Assembly (NCBI GenBank): GCA_905235745.1
Contig: CAJOMN010000022.1
Coordinates: 1-64,000, forward strand
Length of the DNA stretch: 64,000 nucleotides
Direction of reading: 5' to 3'
DNA from: an uncultured Lachnospiraceae bacterium
GTDB lineage: Bacteria > Bacillota > Clostridia > Lachnospirales > Lachnospiraceae
Part shown: one piece after another, positions 19,143 to 27,373 of the stretch
How the letters are laid out: the number at the start of each line of letters is the position of its first letter
Position numbering within the stretch: position 1 is the stretch's first letter
Made by a program: the position numbers and the translations under genes
The notes under the pieces: generated by a model
Seen by the model: only the letters and a program-made list of their open reading frames with translations
What the model was told of the DNA's origin: nothing
The model's database searches: none

Positions 19143-19610
19143 ATGGCAGATAAAGTTTTCGAAAATGCACTGCGCAATTTCACAATGGATGCCGCGGCAG
19201 GAGATGCGATAAGGCATCTTGCCGATAAGGGCATGACCCCGGTTGAGGTCAGGGAGCACCTGACATTCCCCGCACCTATGGATTATATCACAGGCGTAAT
19301 GTGGGACCATTTTGTGAAGACGCGCCGGATAATAACACAATACGATCCCGAAGATCCCATGAGGGCTTTTGCGGCTCCAGAAAGCCATGCGTACGAGATC
19401 GTCGAACATTACGATGAATACGGACGCAAGAGTTTCCTCAATGTTCAAAAAGAATCCCCCGAAGAGATGATTTTCTCCCCGGAGGATTACATTGTCTGTG
19501 ACTATAAACGCCGCATTGCATCAGGCGAGAAGTTTACAAACGACTATATCATCCATCTGCCCTGGCCGGACAGGCCGGTCCTGGGGCTGAGGGAGCTGTT
19601 CTCTCCCTGA
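19143..19610 (+). CDS. Unknown protein, 155 residues
   Basis: I do not recognise this family. The start ATG at 19143 (MADKVFENALRNFTMDAAAG) is set by the promoter at 19075-19103; the ribosome site is weak. The protein is soluble, mixed alpha/beta and acidic, with no signal peptide or membrane helix. A segment RHLADKGMTPVEVREHLTFP suggests a small helical domain; the C-terminal half has YEIVEHYDEYGRKSFLN and DYIVCDYKRRIASGEKF. It ends three bases before the convergent phosphofructokinase stop. The frame is open and has its own strong promoter, so it is likely a real gene of narrow distribution. Confidence 0.7.
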   Translation: MADKVFENALRNFTMDAAAGDAIRHLADKGMTPVEVREHLTFPAPMDYITGVMWDHFVKTRRIITQYDPEDPMRAFAAPESHAYEIVEHYDEYGRKSFLNVQKESPEEMIFSPEDYIVCDYKRRIASGEKFTNDYIIHLPWPDRPVLGLRELFSP

Positions 19611-19613
19611 TTA

Positions 19614-21272
19614 TCAACCCTTTTCCAGAGCGAGCGTTCTTGTGGTGAGGTCGCATACCTCGGAAGGTCCGTAATACTGGATCGCTCCGGGATATGTGAA
19701 TGCCGTTTCAACAGCCCATTTGTCCCTGTTGGCCTCGAAGTACTTAAACGGCTTGCCGTCAAGTTCCACAAGCGCTTTCCTGATAACGGGCTTGTCTTCG
19801 CCGTTTCTTCTCTCGATGTTCATCATCTTGGTGATGGGCATTCCGCCTGCAACCCATTCTTCGGCAGGCTTGGAAAGGTTTGACACCTTCGACAGATATC
19901 CCGTGTAACCGTACTGAATGAGCATGAATGCATTGTATCCGAGCGAATAACAGTAGTCTGCGTCAAAGTTCGAAGGGAACGCGCATCTTCCTTCGTAACC
20001 GAAGAAGTGATGGAGCGGTGCAAACTTACCCTTGTATGTTCCGGCTGCTTTTCTCTTGTCAAGCTCATCCTTGACAAGCGCCGACAGGAGCTTTTCGGAC
20101 TCGATGAGTGATACCTGGACGTTTCCGTGAGGATCGCGCTCCAGGAAGAGCTGCTGCTGGATAAGCTGGGGAAGAATGGCAAATACAGCCATCGATTCTT
20201 TTGTAAGACCCTTTTCTATAAAATCATACTTCGCATTCCAGTCGGGAAGCGCATTGAACTTCTCTGTTGCCTCACCGGCGAGAAGCTCGTTGATCTCCGC
20301 GATAAGCGTCGAGAACTCGGGTACGAACTCAACGATACCTTCGGGGATGATCGCAACGCCGAAGTTGTTGCCGGCATTTCCTCTCTTTTCGACCGAATCG
20401 GCTATCTGCGAAGCAATCTGGGACAGCGACATCTTCCTGGCAGCAACCTCTTCACCTATAAGGCAGATATTGGGCTGTGTCTCAAGCGCGCACTCAAGTG
20501 CAACATGGCTCGCGCTCCTGCCCATGACCTTGATGAAATGCCAGTATTTCTTGGCCGAGTTGGCGTCTCTTTCGATGTTGCCGATAAGCTCGGAATATGT
20601 CTTCGTTGCCGTATCAAATCCGAATGATGCTTCGATATCCTCGTTCTTGAGGTCTCCGTCTATCGTCTTCGGGCATCCGATAACCTGTACGCCCGTATTG
20701 TTTGCTGCCATATACTCCGCAAGTACAGCCGCGTTCGTGTTGGAATCGTCGCCACCGATGATAACGATCGCATTCAGTCCGTGCTTCCTGGCTACTTCCG
20801 TAACGATCTTGAACTGTTCTTCTGTTTCAAGCTTTGTTCTTCCGGAACCGATGATATCAAATCCGCCTGTGTTTCTGTACTCATCAATGAACTTGTCGTC
20901 AAACTCGACATAATCGTCATCTATAAGGCCGGACGGACCGCCCTTGAATCCGAGAAGCACGTTATTCTTGTCCGTTGCCTTGAGCGCATCGTACAGACCG
21001 CATATAACATTGTGTCCGCCGGGAGCCTGACCGCCCGAAAGTATAACGCCCACAACCTGCTTTTTGGCAGCGGCCGTATTGGTGCCCTTTACAAAAGTGA
21101 TCTCGTTCTTGCCGTAAGTATTAGGGAAGAGCGCTTTTATCTTGTCCTGATCGGCAACGCTCGATGTCGCCTCGCCGTCCTTGACGCTTATCTCGGAAAT
21201 GCCTGCACGCAGCATTCCGGGAAGCTTGGGCTCATATTCGTATCTTGCTTTTTGAAGAGGTGATAGATTCAT
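19614..21272 (-). CDS. pfp: PPi-dependent 6-phosphofructokinase, long form
   Basis: Interconverts fructose-6-phosphate and fructose-1,6-bisphosphate with pyrophosphate, saving ATP in anaerobic glycolysis. Start ATG at 21270-21272 ([19 protein letters not shown]) after AGGAGA; 552 residues, the length of the long plant/spirochaete-like class. Motifs: [44 protein letters not shown] with the GGDD signature of PPi use (ATP enzymes have GGDG), [10 protein letters not shown] and [16 protein letters not shown]. Confidence 0.95.
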   Translation of the reverse strand: MNLSPLQKARYEYEPKLPGMLRAGISEISVKDGEATSSVADQDKIKALFPNTYGKNEITFVKGTNTAAAKKQVVGVILSGGQAPGGHNVICGLYDALKATDKNNVLLGFKGGPSGLIDDDYVEFDDKFIDEYRNTGGFDIIGSGRTKLETEEQFKIVTEVARKHGLNAIVIIGGDDSNTNAAVLAEYMAANNTGVQVIGCPKTIDGDLKNEDIEASFGFDTATKTYSELIGNIERDANSAKKYWHFIKVMGRSASHVALECALETQPNICLIGEEVAARKMSLSQIASQIADSVEKRGNAGNNFGVAIIPEGIVEFVPEFSTLIAEINELLAGEATEKFNALPDWNAKYDFIEKGLTKESMAVFAILPQLIQQQLFLERDPHGNVQVSLIESEKLLSALVKDELDKRKAAGTYKGKFAPLHHFFGYEGRCAFPSNFDADYCYSLGYNAFMLIQYGYTGYLSKVSNLSKPAEEWVAGGMPITKMMNIERRNGEDKPVIRKALVELDGKPFKYFEANRDKWAVETAFTYPGAIQYYGPSEVCDLTTRTLALEKG

Positions 21273-21350
21273 GGTATTTCTCCTTTTCTGATTAATTACT
21301 GTGAACGACGTCACAACCCGCTTGTAATTGTAGCATACGCGGGAATTATT

Positions 21351-22904
21351 TCAATAGAAATTATCCGCATAGAACTGTGAGTACTTCACAACTTCCGTGT
21401 CAATGTAATCGCTTCCCAGCTCCTCGCACAGTGTTTCCTCTCCCGAGAACATATTGGTTCCCAGTCCCAGCCTGTTGCCCGGCACATCATACCCAACAGC
21501 GGCAAGAACCGTCGGGAACAGATCCATTGTATTGAACTGCCTGTTCTTCATGTTAAGCTTTGCGGCATCATAACCCGTGTTGATAAAGCAGTTATATACC
21601 ATACGATCCTTGGCATCGCTGACAAGTGACTGATCCATTCTCGGATGATCGCCCTGGATCACTATGACCGTATCATCATACCAATCCTGAAGCTTGCACC
21701 ATTCGATAAAATCATTTATCTGTCTGTCCGCGCACACCATCACGTTTGCAAGCTGCCCGGGATACGTATCTTCACACAGCGGACATATCCACCCGTCAAA
21801 ATGGTGTGTGTCGACGGTAAGCATCGTAAAATCAAACGGGGTATCCTCCGCCGCTATTCTGGTAAGCTCATCCTTGGCGATCTCATATAGCAGCCAGTCT
21901 TCCACGCCCCAGTTTACTTCCTCTTCCGGGGTAAGATATCCCTCTTCTTCCGCGGTGTACAGATCATATATGCGAAAATCTCCGTGCTGTTCAAAGAATT
22001 CCTTTCTGCCTCCGAACGTCGCATCCGATCCGCACAGGAATTCCTGGTAATATCCCTTTTGTTGCAGGATATCCCCAAGAGTGACCGTATTCTTCGCAAA
22101 ATTCTCACGATCGCTAAGATCCGAATTCCCTTCTATAGGAAAATTAAATGCCGCCCCGGTCTGCGTCGCCCATATTGCCGCCATCGTCCAGTCGGTGTCC
22201 GCCGCACTTATGAACCCGCCAAGCCCCTCTTCGTCCGAAAACGACACGTTTTCTTCCGCCATCCTTGTCAGATTCGGAATGTAATTGATCTCGGGCTGTT
22301 CTCCTCCGACGTCACGTGAAGCATACGTCGTCTCCATGCTTTCCAAATATATATACAGGAGATTCTTCGGTCTGTCCGCCGTAATAGCATTGCAGTCCGG
22401 TATTACATAATAATCCTCGTACAATTCGGTTCTTGCATTGTATTCGCTGATGAATCTGGTGATTTCCAGCTTCGAATTGATGTCCGATATGACCTTTGCG
22501 CTGTATCCCACAGCTATGATTACTATCAGTCCGAATGCTACGTTCAGAAGATCCGCCTTTTTCGTGCGCCCCGTCCTGCCCGTAAGGATGAGATCTACGC
22601 TCAGATACCTGCCGATGCCCATAAACAGGATCACGGCAACAAGTATTACAACAAATACCACAAGCTTTGGTACAACATACCGTACGGCTCCCAAGAGAAA
22701 ATCACTGTTTGCGCCCGAAAGCGGCGATTTGATCGTATATATGATCTCACGGAACGTAACCCCAAACGAATCTTCAAACCAGGCAAGCATCCCGGATATG
22801 GCGGTATCGATAAAGAGAGCTATTATGAATATGACAAATAATGTGTTTTTTACCTTCTTACTGCTTTTCAACAGGAGAACCGTCCTCTTTTCCCTTGATC
22901 TCAC
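21351..22904 (-). CDS. LTA-synthase-like sulfatase / phosphoglycerol transferase
   Basis: About 517 residues. N-terminal membrane helices (LFVIFIIALFIDTAISGML; VVFVVILVAVILFMGIG; ALLNVAFGLIVIIAVGYSA-like), then an extracellular alkaline-phosphatase-fold domain: LLYIYLESMETTYA with the metal site region, DWTMAAIWATQTG containing the likely nucleophile Thr, TVDTHHFDG and VIVIQGDHPRMD. This is the fold of enzymes that transfer glycerol-phosphate from phosphatidylglycerol. The start is uncertain: GTG at 22902-22904 overlaps the upstream gene by 47 bp without a good ribosome site, while TTG at 22869-22871 lies after GAGGA. Operon with the two upstream genes. Confidence 0.88.
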   Translation of the reverse strand: MRSREKRTVLLLKSSKKVKNTLFVIFIIALFIDTAISGMLAWFEDSFGVTFREIIYTIKSPLSGANSDFLLGAVRYVVPKLVVFVVILVAVILFMGIGRYLSVDLILTGRTGRTKKADLLNVAFGLIVIIAVGYSAKVISDINSKLEITRFISEYNARTELYEDYYVIPDCNAITADRPKNLLYIYLESMETTYASRDVGGEQPEINYIPNLTRMAEENVSFSDEEGLGGFISAADTDWTMAAIWATQTGAAFNFPIEGNSDLSDRENFAKNTVTLGDILQQKGYYQEFLCGSDATFGGRKEFFEQHGDFRIYDLYTAEEEGYLTPEEEVNWGVEDWLLYEIAKDELTRIAAEDTPFDFTMLTVDTHHFDGWICPLCEDTYPGQLANVMVCADRQINDFIEWCKLQDWYDDTVIVIQGDHPRMDQSLVSDAKDRMVYNCFINTGYDAAKLNMKNRQFNTMDLFPTVLAAVGYDVPGNRLGLGTNMFSGEETLCEELGSDYIDTEVVKYSQFYADNFY

Positions 22905-23205
22905 ATCTCACGTTGATATAGGTGGCAAGCATTTCCTTGATATAAGGCAGTATTAGTGCAATAACTGTCGCCATGATCGTATATATCCCGCTGCCCGCGT
23001 CGGTATCTATCGCTATTCCGATCCTGCTCATTACCACGCGCAGGACATACACGATGATTATTATCGCCACAGTATACGAGACATAGGACAGGAAAGCCCC
23101 GAGCGACATCCTGATCTCCTCCCCGTTACGCTTCAGCTCGATAGAAAGCGCAATAGCAGGTATCAGCAGATAATCGATAAAAGTCATAATAATGTCAGTG
23201 TTCAT
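22858..23205 (-). CDS. Small integral membrane protein, unknown function
   Basis: 115 residues with about four hydrophobic segments (FIDYLLIPAIALSI; LSYVSYTVAIIIIVYVLRVV; IYTIMATVIALILPYI) and a charged tail ending EDGSPVEKQ. No family recognised. It lies between and overlaps or abuts the GDPD gene (11 bp upstream) and the sulfatase gene (overlap), so it is probably part of the same envelope-lipid function, perhaps as a partner of one of the two enzymes. Confidence 0.8.
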   Translation of the reverse strand: MNTDIIMTFIDYLLIPAIALSIELKRNGEEIRMSLGAFLSYVSYTVAIIIIVYVLRVVMSRIGIAIDTDAGSGIYTIMATVIALILPYIKEMLATYINVRCEIKGKEDGSPVEKQ

Positions 23206-23216
23206 ATCATATCTCC

Positions 23217-24125
23217 TTAGAAGTACTGGTCTTCTTTGTTAACTACATCCGTATATATACCGTCAATTCCCATATCAATGAATGCTTTCATTTCTTCACT
23301 GTCATTAACCGTATGCACAAAGAGCGGCAGCCCCGAAGCCGCAAGGACACCAAAGCTTTCCTCATACTGTGACGGATAATCCGTCCAGAAAGTCACTCCC
23401 ACAAGGTTTGCCTTATCCGTAAAGTCCTTCGTCTCCTCCGGTGTAAGCTCTTCATCCGTCGCTCTGTACAGCGTGTATATGATGTAATCAAACCCGAGAC
23501 GTCTGATCCTGTCATATTCATCGGGATGGTATATCTGAATGATGAAATTGTCGCGCAGATGCGGGTAATTCTCGCTGATGATCCGGCAGACACCAATGTT
23601 ATCATCCTTAACATCGGTAACTATATACAGGTCGGGATGATCCTGCATATATTCCGCGAGATCGTCAAGCGACATCGTAGTCAGAGTGCCGTTAAACTTC
23701 GCACCCATGAACTCATAGAATGTCAGTGGCTTGTTTCCCGCATCGGGCAGGCTTATGCCGTGCGCCCACATATCTTCCTGTTCGTCATTATGTGCACAGA
23801 CAACCTTGCCGTCGACAGTTGTCAGAAAATCAAGTTCGCACACTCTGTTGCCGCTCTCATAGCAGTTTTCAAGGGCTTCGCGGCTGTTCGTGTATGACAG
23901 CAATTCTCCGTTTGTATCTTCAACGAATCCTCCCGCATGGACTATATATCTGTCGGATGTAAGCATCCTGCGGCATCCGTTGACGGTGAAGATACCCTTC
24001 CCCGGTATCAGTACGATAACTGCCAGACACGCCGCCACAGCAAGGACAACGAGAGCCGTGATGAGCCCTCCCGCCTTGATCTTCCTGTCTCCGAAGTATA
24101 GATTGACATCCACGTATCTGCTCAA
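23217..24125 (-). CDS. Membrane-anchored glycerophosphodiester phosphodiesterase
   Basis: 302 residues. One N-terminal membrane helix (GGLITALVVLAVAACLAVIVLI), then a GDPD-type TIM barrel: IVHAGGFVEDTNGE with the first catalytic His, CELDFLTTVDGKVVCAHND with the metal-binding Glu/Asp and second His, YIVTDVKDD, and the C-terminal GIDGIYTDV strand. It would hydrolyse glycerophosphodiesters outside the membrane to glycerol-3-phosphate and an alcohol. Its neighbour, an LTA-synthase-like transferase, suggests work on glycerolphosphate polymers or glycolipid anchors. Confidence 0.9.
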   Translation of the reverse strand: MSRYVDVNLYFGDRKIKAGGLITALVVLAVAACLAVIVLIPGKGIFTVNGCRRMLTSDRYIVHAGGFVEDTNGELLSYTNSREALENCYESGNRVCELDFLTTVDGKVVCAHNDEQEDMWAHGISLPDAGNKPLTFYEFMGAKFNGTLTTMSLDDLAEYMQDHPDLYIVTDVKDDNIGVCRIISENYPHLRDNFIIQIYHPDEYDRIRRLGFDYIIYTLYRATDEELTPEETKDFTDKANLVGVTFWTDYPSQYEESFGVLAASGLPLFVHTVNDSEEMKAFIDMGIDGIYTDVVNKEDQYF

Positions 24126-24147
24126 ACCGTGTCATCCCCCACTGCCA

Positions 24148-24540
24148 TCAGAACTTTACCGTCTCGGGCGCTCCGGTAAACGATGAGAATGTTGCCGTGG
24201 CATTCTTGAAATAATATACAACCGTATTATCATCATCTGCGGAATACATGCCCTGAAGAGAAGGATACGCGTCGAGCATTGACTGTCTGGCTTCCCTCCT
24301 GTCGTCCTCTGCAAGCTCTCCGGCAACTCTTAACCATGTACCGTCCTTAAAGGTGCATATCTCCACCTTGGGATTGGCCTGTATCTGCTTCGACACATCC
24401 TTGACCTTGCCCGTCTGGATATAGAGTTTTCCCTCGAATTCGTGTATTGTTCCGAACGGCCGTACACGCGGCTGGTTGCCGTCAACCGTTGCGAGATAAT
24501 ATGTTTCCGCTTCTTTCAGAAAATCAAGTACTTTTTGCAT
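24148..24540 (-). CDS. Pyridoxamine 5'-phosphate oxidase-like FMN protein
   Basis: 130 residues, a single split-barrel flavin-binding domain: ETYYLATVDGNQPRVRPFGT, KLYIQTGKVKDVSKQI, NPKVEICTFKDGTWLRVAGE. Such short members bind FMN or F420 and reduce varied substrates; they are not true PdxH. Start ATG at 24540. It lies 22 bp before the GDPD gene and is probably the first gene of that operon, although its role there is unclear. Confidence 0.85.
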   Translation of the reverse strand: MQKVLDFLKEAETYYLATVDGNQPRVRPFGTIHEFEGKLYIQTGKVKDVSKQIQANPKVEICTFKDGTWLRVAGELAEDDRREARQSMLDAYPSLQGMYSADDDNTVVYYFKNATATFSSFTGAPETVKF

Positions 24541-24654
24541 TTAGCCTACCTCCAATAAGTATACATTCTCCATATGTATAATGAAGCTTAACAACAAATG
24601 CTATTATAAACCCGATGTGGTTTGAATAAAACAGTTTTTTATGATAATATGCTG

Positions 24655-24880
24655 GGGTCGGCTGAGGAGACTCGCGCTTTTGCTTCGGGGGTCGGCCGTG
24701 GAGACTCGCCCCATTTAAATGCGGCTACGCCGCGGGGCTCGTCGTGTAGACAGGCTTCTTCCCAATTTGCTACGGGGGTCAGCTAAGGAGTGTCGCGCCA
24801 TTGAGAGTTCGCCTGTCGGCGAAGGCGCTCCACGTGTAGACAGGCTCCTCCCACTACGTGGGCCCTCCTATCTACATTTA
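24655..24880. repeat. Dispersed GC-rich repeat cluster upstream of tRNA-Leu
   Basis: Contains GGGGTCGGC units (24655, 24689 and a diverged copy near 24775) and two copies of a hairpin module ending CGTGTAGACAGGCT(T/C)CTTCCC (near 24750 and 24830). The module has a short internal palindrome (GCGGCTACGCCGC in the first copy). A third copy lies in the other tRNA cluster at 46079-46165. No coding sequence is visible. Confidence 0.7.
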
Positions 24881-24960
24881 GCGGATATGGCGGAATTGGC
24901 AGACGCGCCAGATTTAGGTTCTGGTGGGAGACCGTGGGGGTTCGAGTCCCCCTATCCGCA
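24881..24960 (+). tRNA. tRNA-Leu (TAG anticodon)
   Basis: Class II tRNA of 80 nt. Acceptor GCGGATA pairs with TATCCGC, D-arm GGCGGAATTGGCAGACGC, anticodon loop TTTAGGT in a CCAGA/TCTGG stem, a short variable arm, T-loop GGTTCGAGTCC, discriminator A. CCA is not encoded. Confidence 0.95.
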
Positions 24961-24987
24961 GTGTGATTTTATAAAGAGTATATGTGT

Positions 24988-25890
24988 TCAGGCTTCGCTG
25001 TATTGCTCGAGCTTACTGATGAAGGTCTGCCCCATGTCGCTCAAGGCAGCTCCTTTTCTGATAATATACCCGAAAGTAAGACTTTCCTCCTCCTTCAATT
25101 TAATAACCTTGATCTCGGAAGTGTTGAGGGAGTCTCCGAGCATTGCGGCTCCGACCGCATATCCGTTTAATCCCAGCATCAGTTCAATGGATGTGGCCCT
25201 TTCATTGGTGCTTATGATTTTCTTGTAATCATAGGTGGCAAGAGCTTCTTCTCTATAGTAGAAAGATGTGTTGTCGCCCTGGTCGAATACCATGCACGGA
25301 TAATCCTGCATCTCGTCGAGAGATATCTCTTCCCTGTCTGCCAGAGGATGGTCTTTCTTCAGATATACATATGTGTTTCTGGTAAAGAGTTCATGGAACT
25401 CAAGAGATGCGTCTGCAAATACCTTTTTGAAAGTGTTCTTGTTAAAATCACTTAAGGCGATGACCCCTACCTCGCTCCGGAGCGTCTTGATGTCATCAAT
25501 CACTTCACCTGTCTGGGTCTCTCTTATGAAGTACTGATATTCCTGAACATCATATTCTTTTACGGTTTCTATAAATGCATTTACAGCTATTGTGTAATGC
25601 TGCATCGATACGGAGAACGAAGGTTTCTCATTCCGTTTGTTGAGATATCTTGTCTCAACCTGCTCAAACTGCTCCACGGCATTTCTCGCATAGGCAATAA
25701 AGGAAGACCCGGCAGCTGTGGTCACGACGCCGTTGTGGACTCTCTCAAATATCTGTATGCCGATCTCGTTCTCAAGGTCCCTTACCGCACTGGAAAGCCC
25801 CGGCTGCGACACATAGAGCCTGTCGGCCGCCTTTCTCATTGAACATTCTTCGTCAATGGCTATTACATATTTGAGTTGCATTATTGTCAT
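24988..25890 (-). CDS. LysR-family transcriptional regulator
   Basis: 300 residues. N-terminal winged helix (MQLKYVIAIDEECSMRKAADRLYVSQPGLSSAV pattern, residues about 4-60) followed by the two-lobed effector domain. LysR regulators usually control an adjacent divergent operon, but here the plus-strand side is 471 bp without a recognisable gene and then an Rpn-type nuclease, so the target is not evident. The effector is unknown. The sulfur-related genes further right are conceivable targets, since several LysR proteins (CysB, CysR type) control sulfur assimilation, but nothing in the sequence proves it. Confidence 0.93.
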   Translation of the reverse strand: MTIMQLKYVIAIDEECSMRKAADRLYVSQPGLSSAVRDLENEIGIQIFERVHNGVVTTAAGSSFIAYARNAVEQFEQVETRYLNKRNEKPSFSVSMQHYTIAVNAFIETVKEYDVQEYQYFIRETQTGEVIDDIKTLRSEVGVIALSDFNKNTFKKVFADASLEFHELFTRNTYVYLKKDHPLADREEISLDEMQDYPCMVFDQGDNTSFYYREEALATYDYKKIISTNERATSIELMLGLNGYAVGAAMLGDSLNTSEIKVIKLKEEESLTFGYIIRKGAALSDMGQTFISKLEQYSEA

Positions 25891-26361
25891 AAGGGATCTC
25901 CTTCATACATATACTGTACAAAGGATTATAACACATTATCCGCACTTTACCTAACTTCAAACTGTTCAAACGCCCACACCGAAATATAGATTCTCATTTT
26001 TCCCCTGTCTATCGTCTGTATTTAATGTCGGGATCTTTACCAAGGCGTGCTCGGTCATGCGGTTCATGCCATATTAAGGCTGACAGATCAAGCGAAGCAA
26101 GGTTGCCTGCAGAGCGTCAGGTGACGGCACATCAAACGGAGTATGCGCAGGGTCAAACAGGTCAAAAACAAGGATGCAAGAGGAATGAAGCATCGCTGTA
26201 ATTAATAGTCGGCGCAATTATATACCGGCAAGCTAAAAACCGCGTGGTTGCAACAAAGACAGCGTTAGAAGCTTCCTTGTTTATATTGAAAAAATACGCT
26301 CTATATTGTATAGTAGGGTTACAAGAATAACTGGGTTCTGACGTGATACAAGGAGCGTTTT
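25891..26361. other. Intergenic stretch of 471 bp without a recognised gene
   Basis: No conserved protein can be read on either strand; short open frames here (for example around 26045-26200) resemble nothing I know. It must hold the LysR promoter and holds the predicted promoter of the Rpn-type gene at 26285-26313. Confidence 0.6.
26285..26313 (+). promoter_or_regulatory. Predicted promoter of the Rpn-type gene
   Basis: TTGAAA (26285-26290), 17 bp, TATAGT (26308-26313); transcription would start near 26320. Confidence 0.65.
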
Positions 26362-27327
26362 GTGGGAGTAATAGACACTGAAGGTAAGAAGTACCTTTCA
26401 GATAATGAAATATTTGCCGATGCCTTTAATTATCTTGTATACGATGGCAGGCAGGTTATAAAAGCCGGCGAGCTTCGGGAAATAGATACAACAGAGCTTG
26501 CAGTACCTTATGGCAATAACGCCAAGGCTCCGGTGCAGAAGTACAGGGATATCCTTAAGCTATGGAATGCAATGATGGATGATGATGCAATATATGTTAT
26601 TCTTGGAGCGGAGTTACAGGACAAGGTACACTACGGAATGCCTGTCAAGGATGGGCTGTATGATATGCTTGGGTATTCAAAGCAGATAGAGGAGATCAGA
26701 AGATCATACCGAAAACAGGGCGAAGAAACAGGTGGTAAGATTACAGCTGAAGAAGGATCTCTTAAGATAAAGCTTACAAGTGAAGAATTTCTGTCCGGTC
26801 TTCGTAAAGGAGATAAGCTGATACCGATCATAACTGCGGTTGTGTATCTTGGAGATTCTCCATGGGACGGACCGAGATCACTTCATGATATGCTGGATTT
26901 TAAGAATGATATGATCAGGAACTTTGTGCCGGATTATAAACTAAACCTTATTTCTCCGGTGGATATGGACGATGGAGAGTTTGCAAAGTTTAATACGGAT
27001 CTTGGTTTTGCAATGGAGGTTATAAAGCATCAGTCAACTGATGCCGATGAAGTAATCAGCAGGACTAATCACAGGAAAATAGACAGAGATACGGCGGTAT
27101 TCTTAAACACAGCCGTAAAGCTAAATCTGGAATATGAAGAAAAGACAGGAGGAATCGATATGTGCCTTGCAATGGAAAAGAAACAGCAAAGAGATGAAAT
27201 CAACGGAGTAATAAAATTCTTGCGTTCTTCAGGTACACCGGAGTCTGATATCCTTACGAAGGTGATGGAATCATTTAATGTCACCAGGGAGTATGTCCTC
27301 GCGCTCCTTACACCGCAAAAGGCATAA
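26362..27327 (+). CDS. Rpn-family PD-(D/E)XK nuclease / transposase-like protein
   Basis: 321 residues, GTG start after AAGGAG. The N-terminal pattern LSDNEIFADAFNYLVYDGRQVI and following ELREIDTTEL match the Rpn/PDDEXK-transposase family, common in multiple copies in Lachnospiraceae. Then LIPIITAVVYLGDSPWDGPRSLHDML, the usual core ending, and a C-terminal helical region. E. coli Rpn proteins are DNA endonucleases that promote RecA-independent recombination. The D and (D/E)xK residues are less obvious here (the usual YQK-type motif is replaced around AIYVILGAELQDKVHYGMPV), so activity is uncertain. No terminal repeats are seen. Confidence 0.85.
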   Translation: MGVIDTEGKKYLSDNEIFADAFNYLVYDGRQVIKAGELREIDTTELAVPYGNNAKAPVQKYRDILKLWNAMMDDDAIYVILGAELQDKVHYGMPVKDGLYDMLGYSKQIEEIRRSYRKQGEETGGKITAEEGSLKIKLTSEEFLSGLRKGDKLIPIITAVVYLGDSPWDGPRSLHDMLDFKNDMIRNFVPDYKLNLISPVDMDDGEFAKFNTDLGFAMEVIKHQSTDADEVISRTNHRKIDRDTAVFLNTAVKLNLEYEEKTGGIDMCLAMEKKQQRDEINGVIKFLRSSGTPESDILTKVMESFNVTREYVLALLTPQKA

Positions 27328-27373
27328 CTGAGTTGATTCAAATTCTGCACTGACCGGGAGATATCTATTATGC

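Noticed and set aside
20176-20913. 245-codon open frame opposite phosphofructokinase
   Set aside because: Antisense shadow; no ribosome site and no recognisable domain.
24655-24880. Prophage or integrative element attachment site at tRNA-Leu
   Set aside because: No integrase and no direct repeat of the tRNA 3' end were seen nearby.
25891-26361. Decayed gene in the 471-bp gap
   Set aside because: Short frames can be read, but none resembles a known protein.
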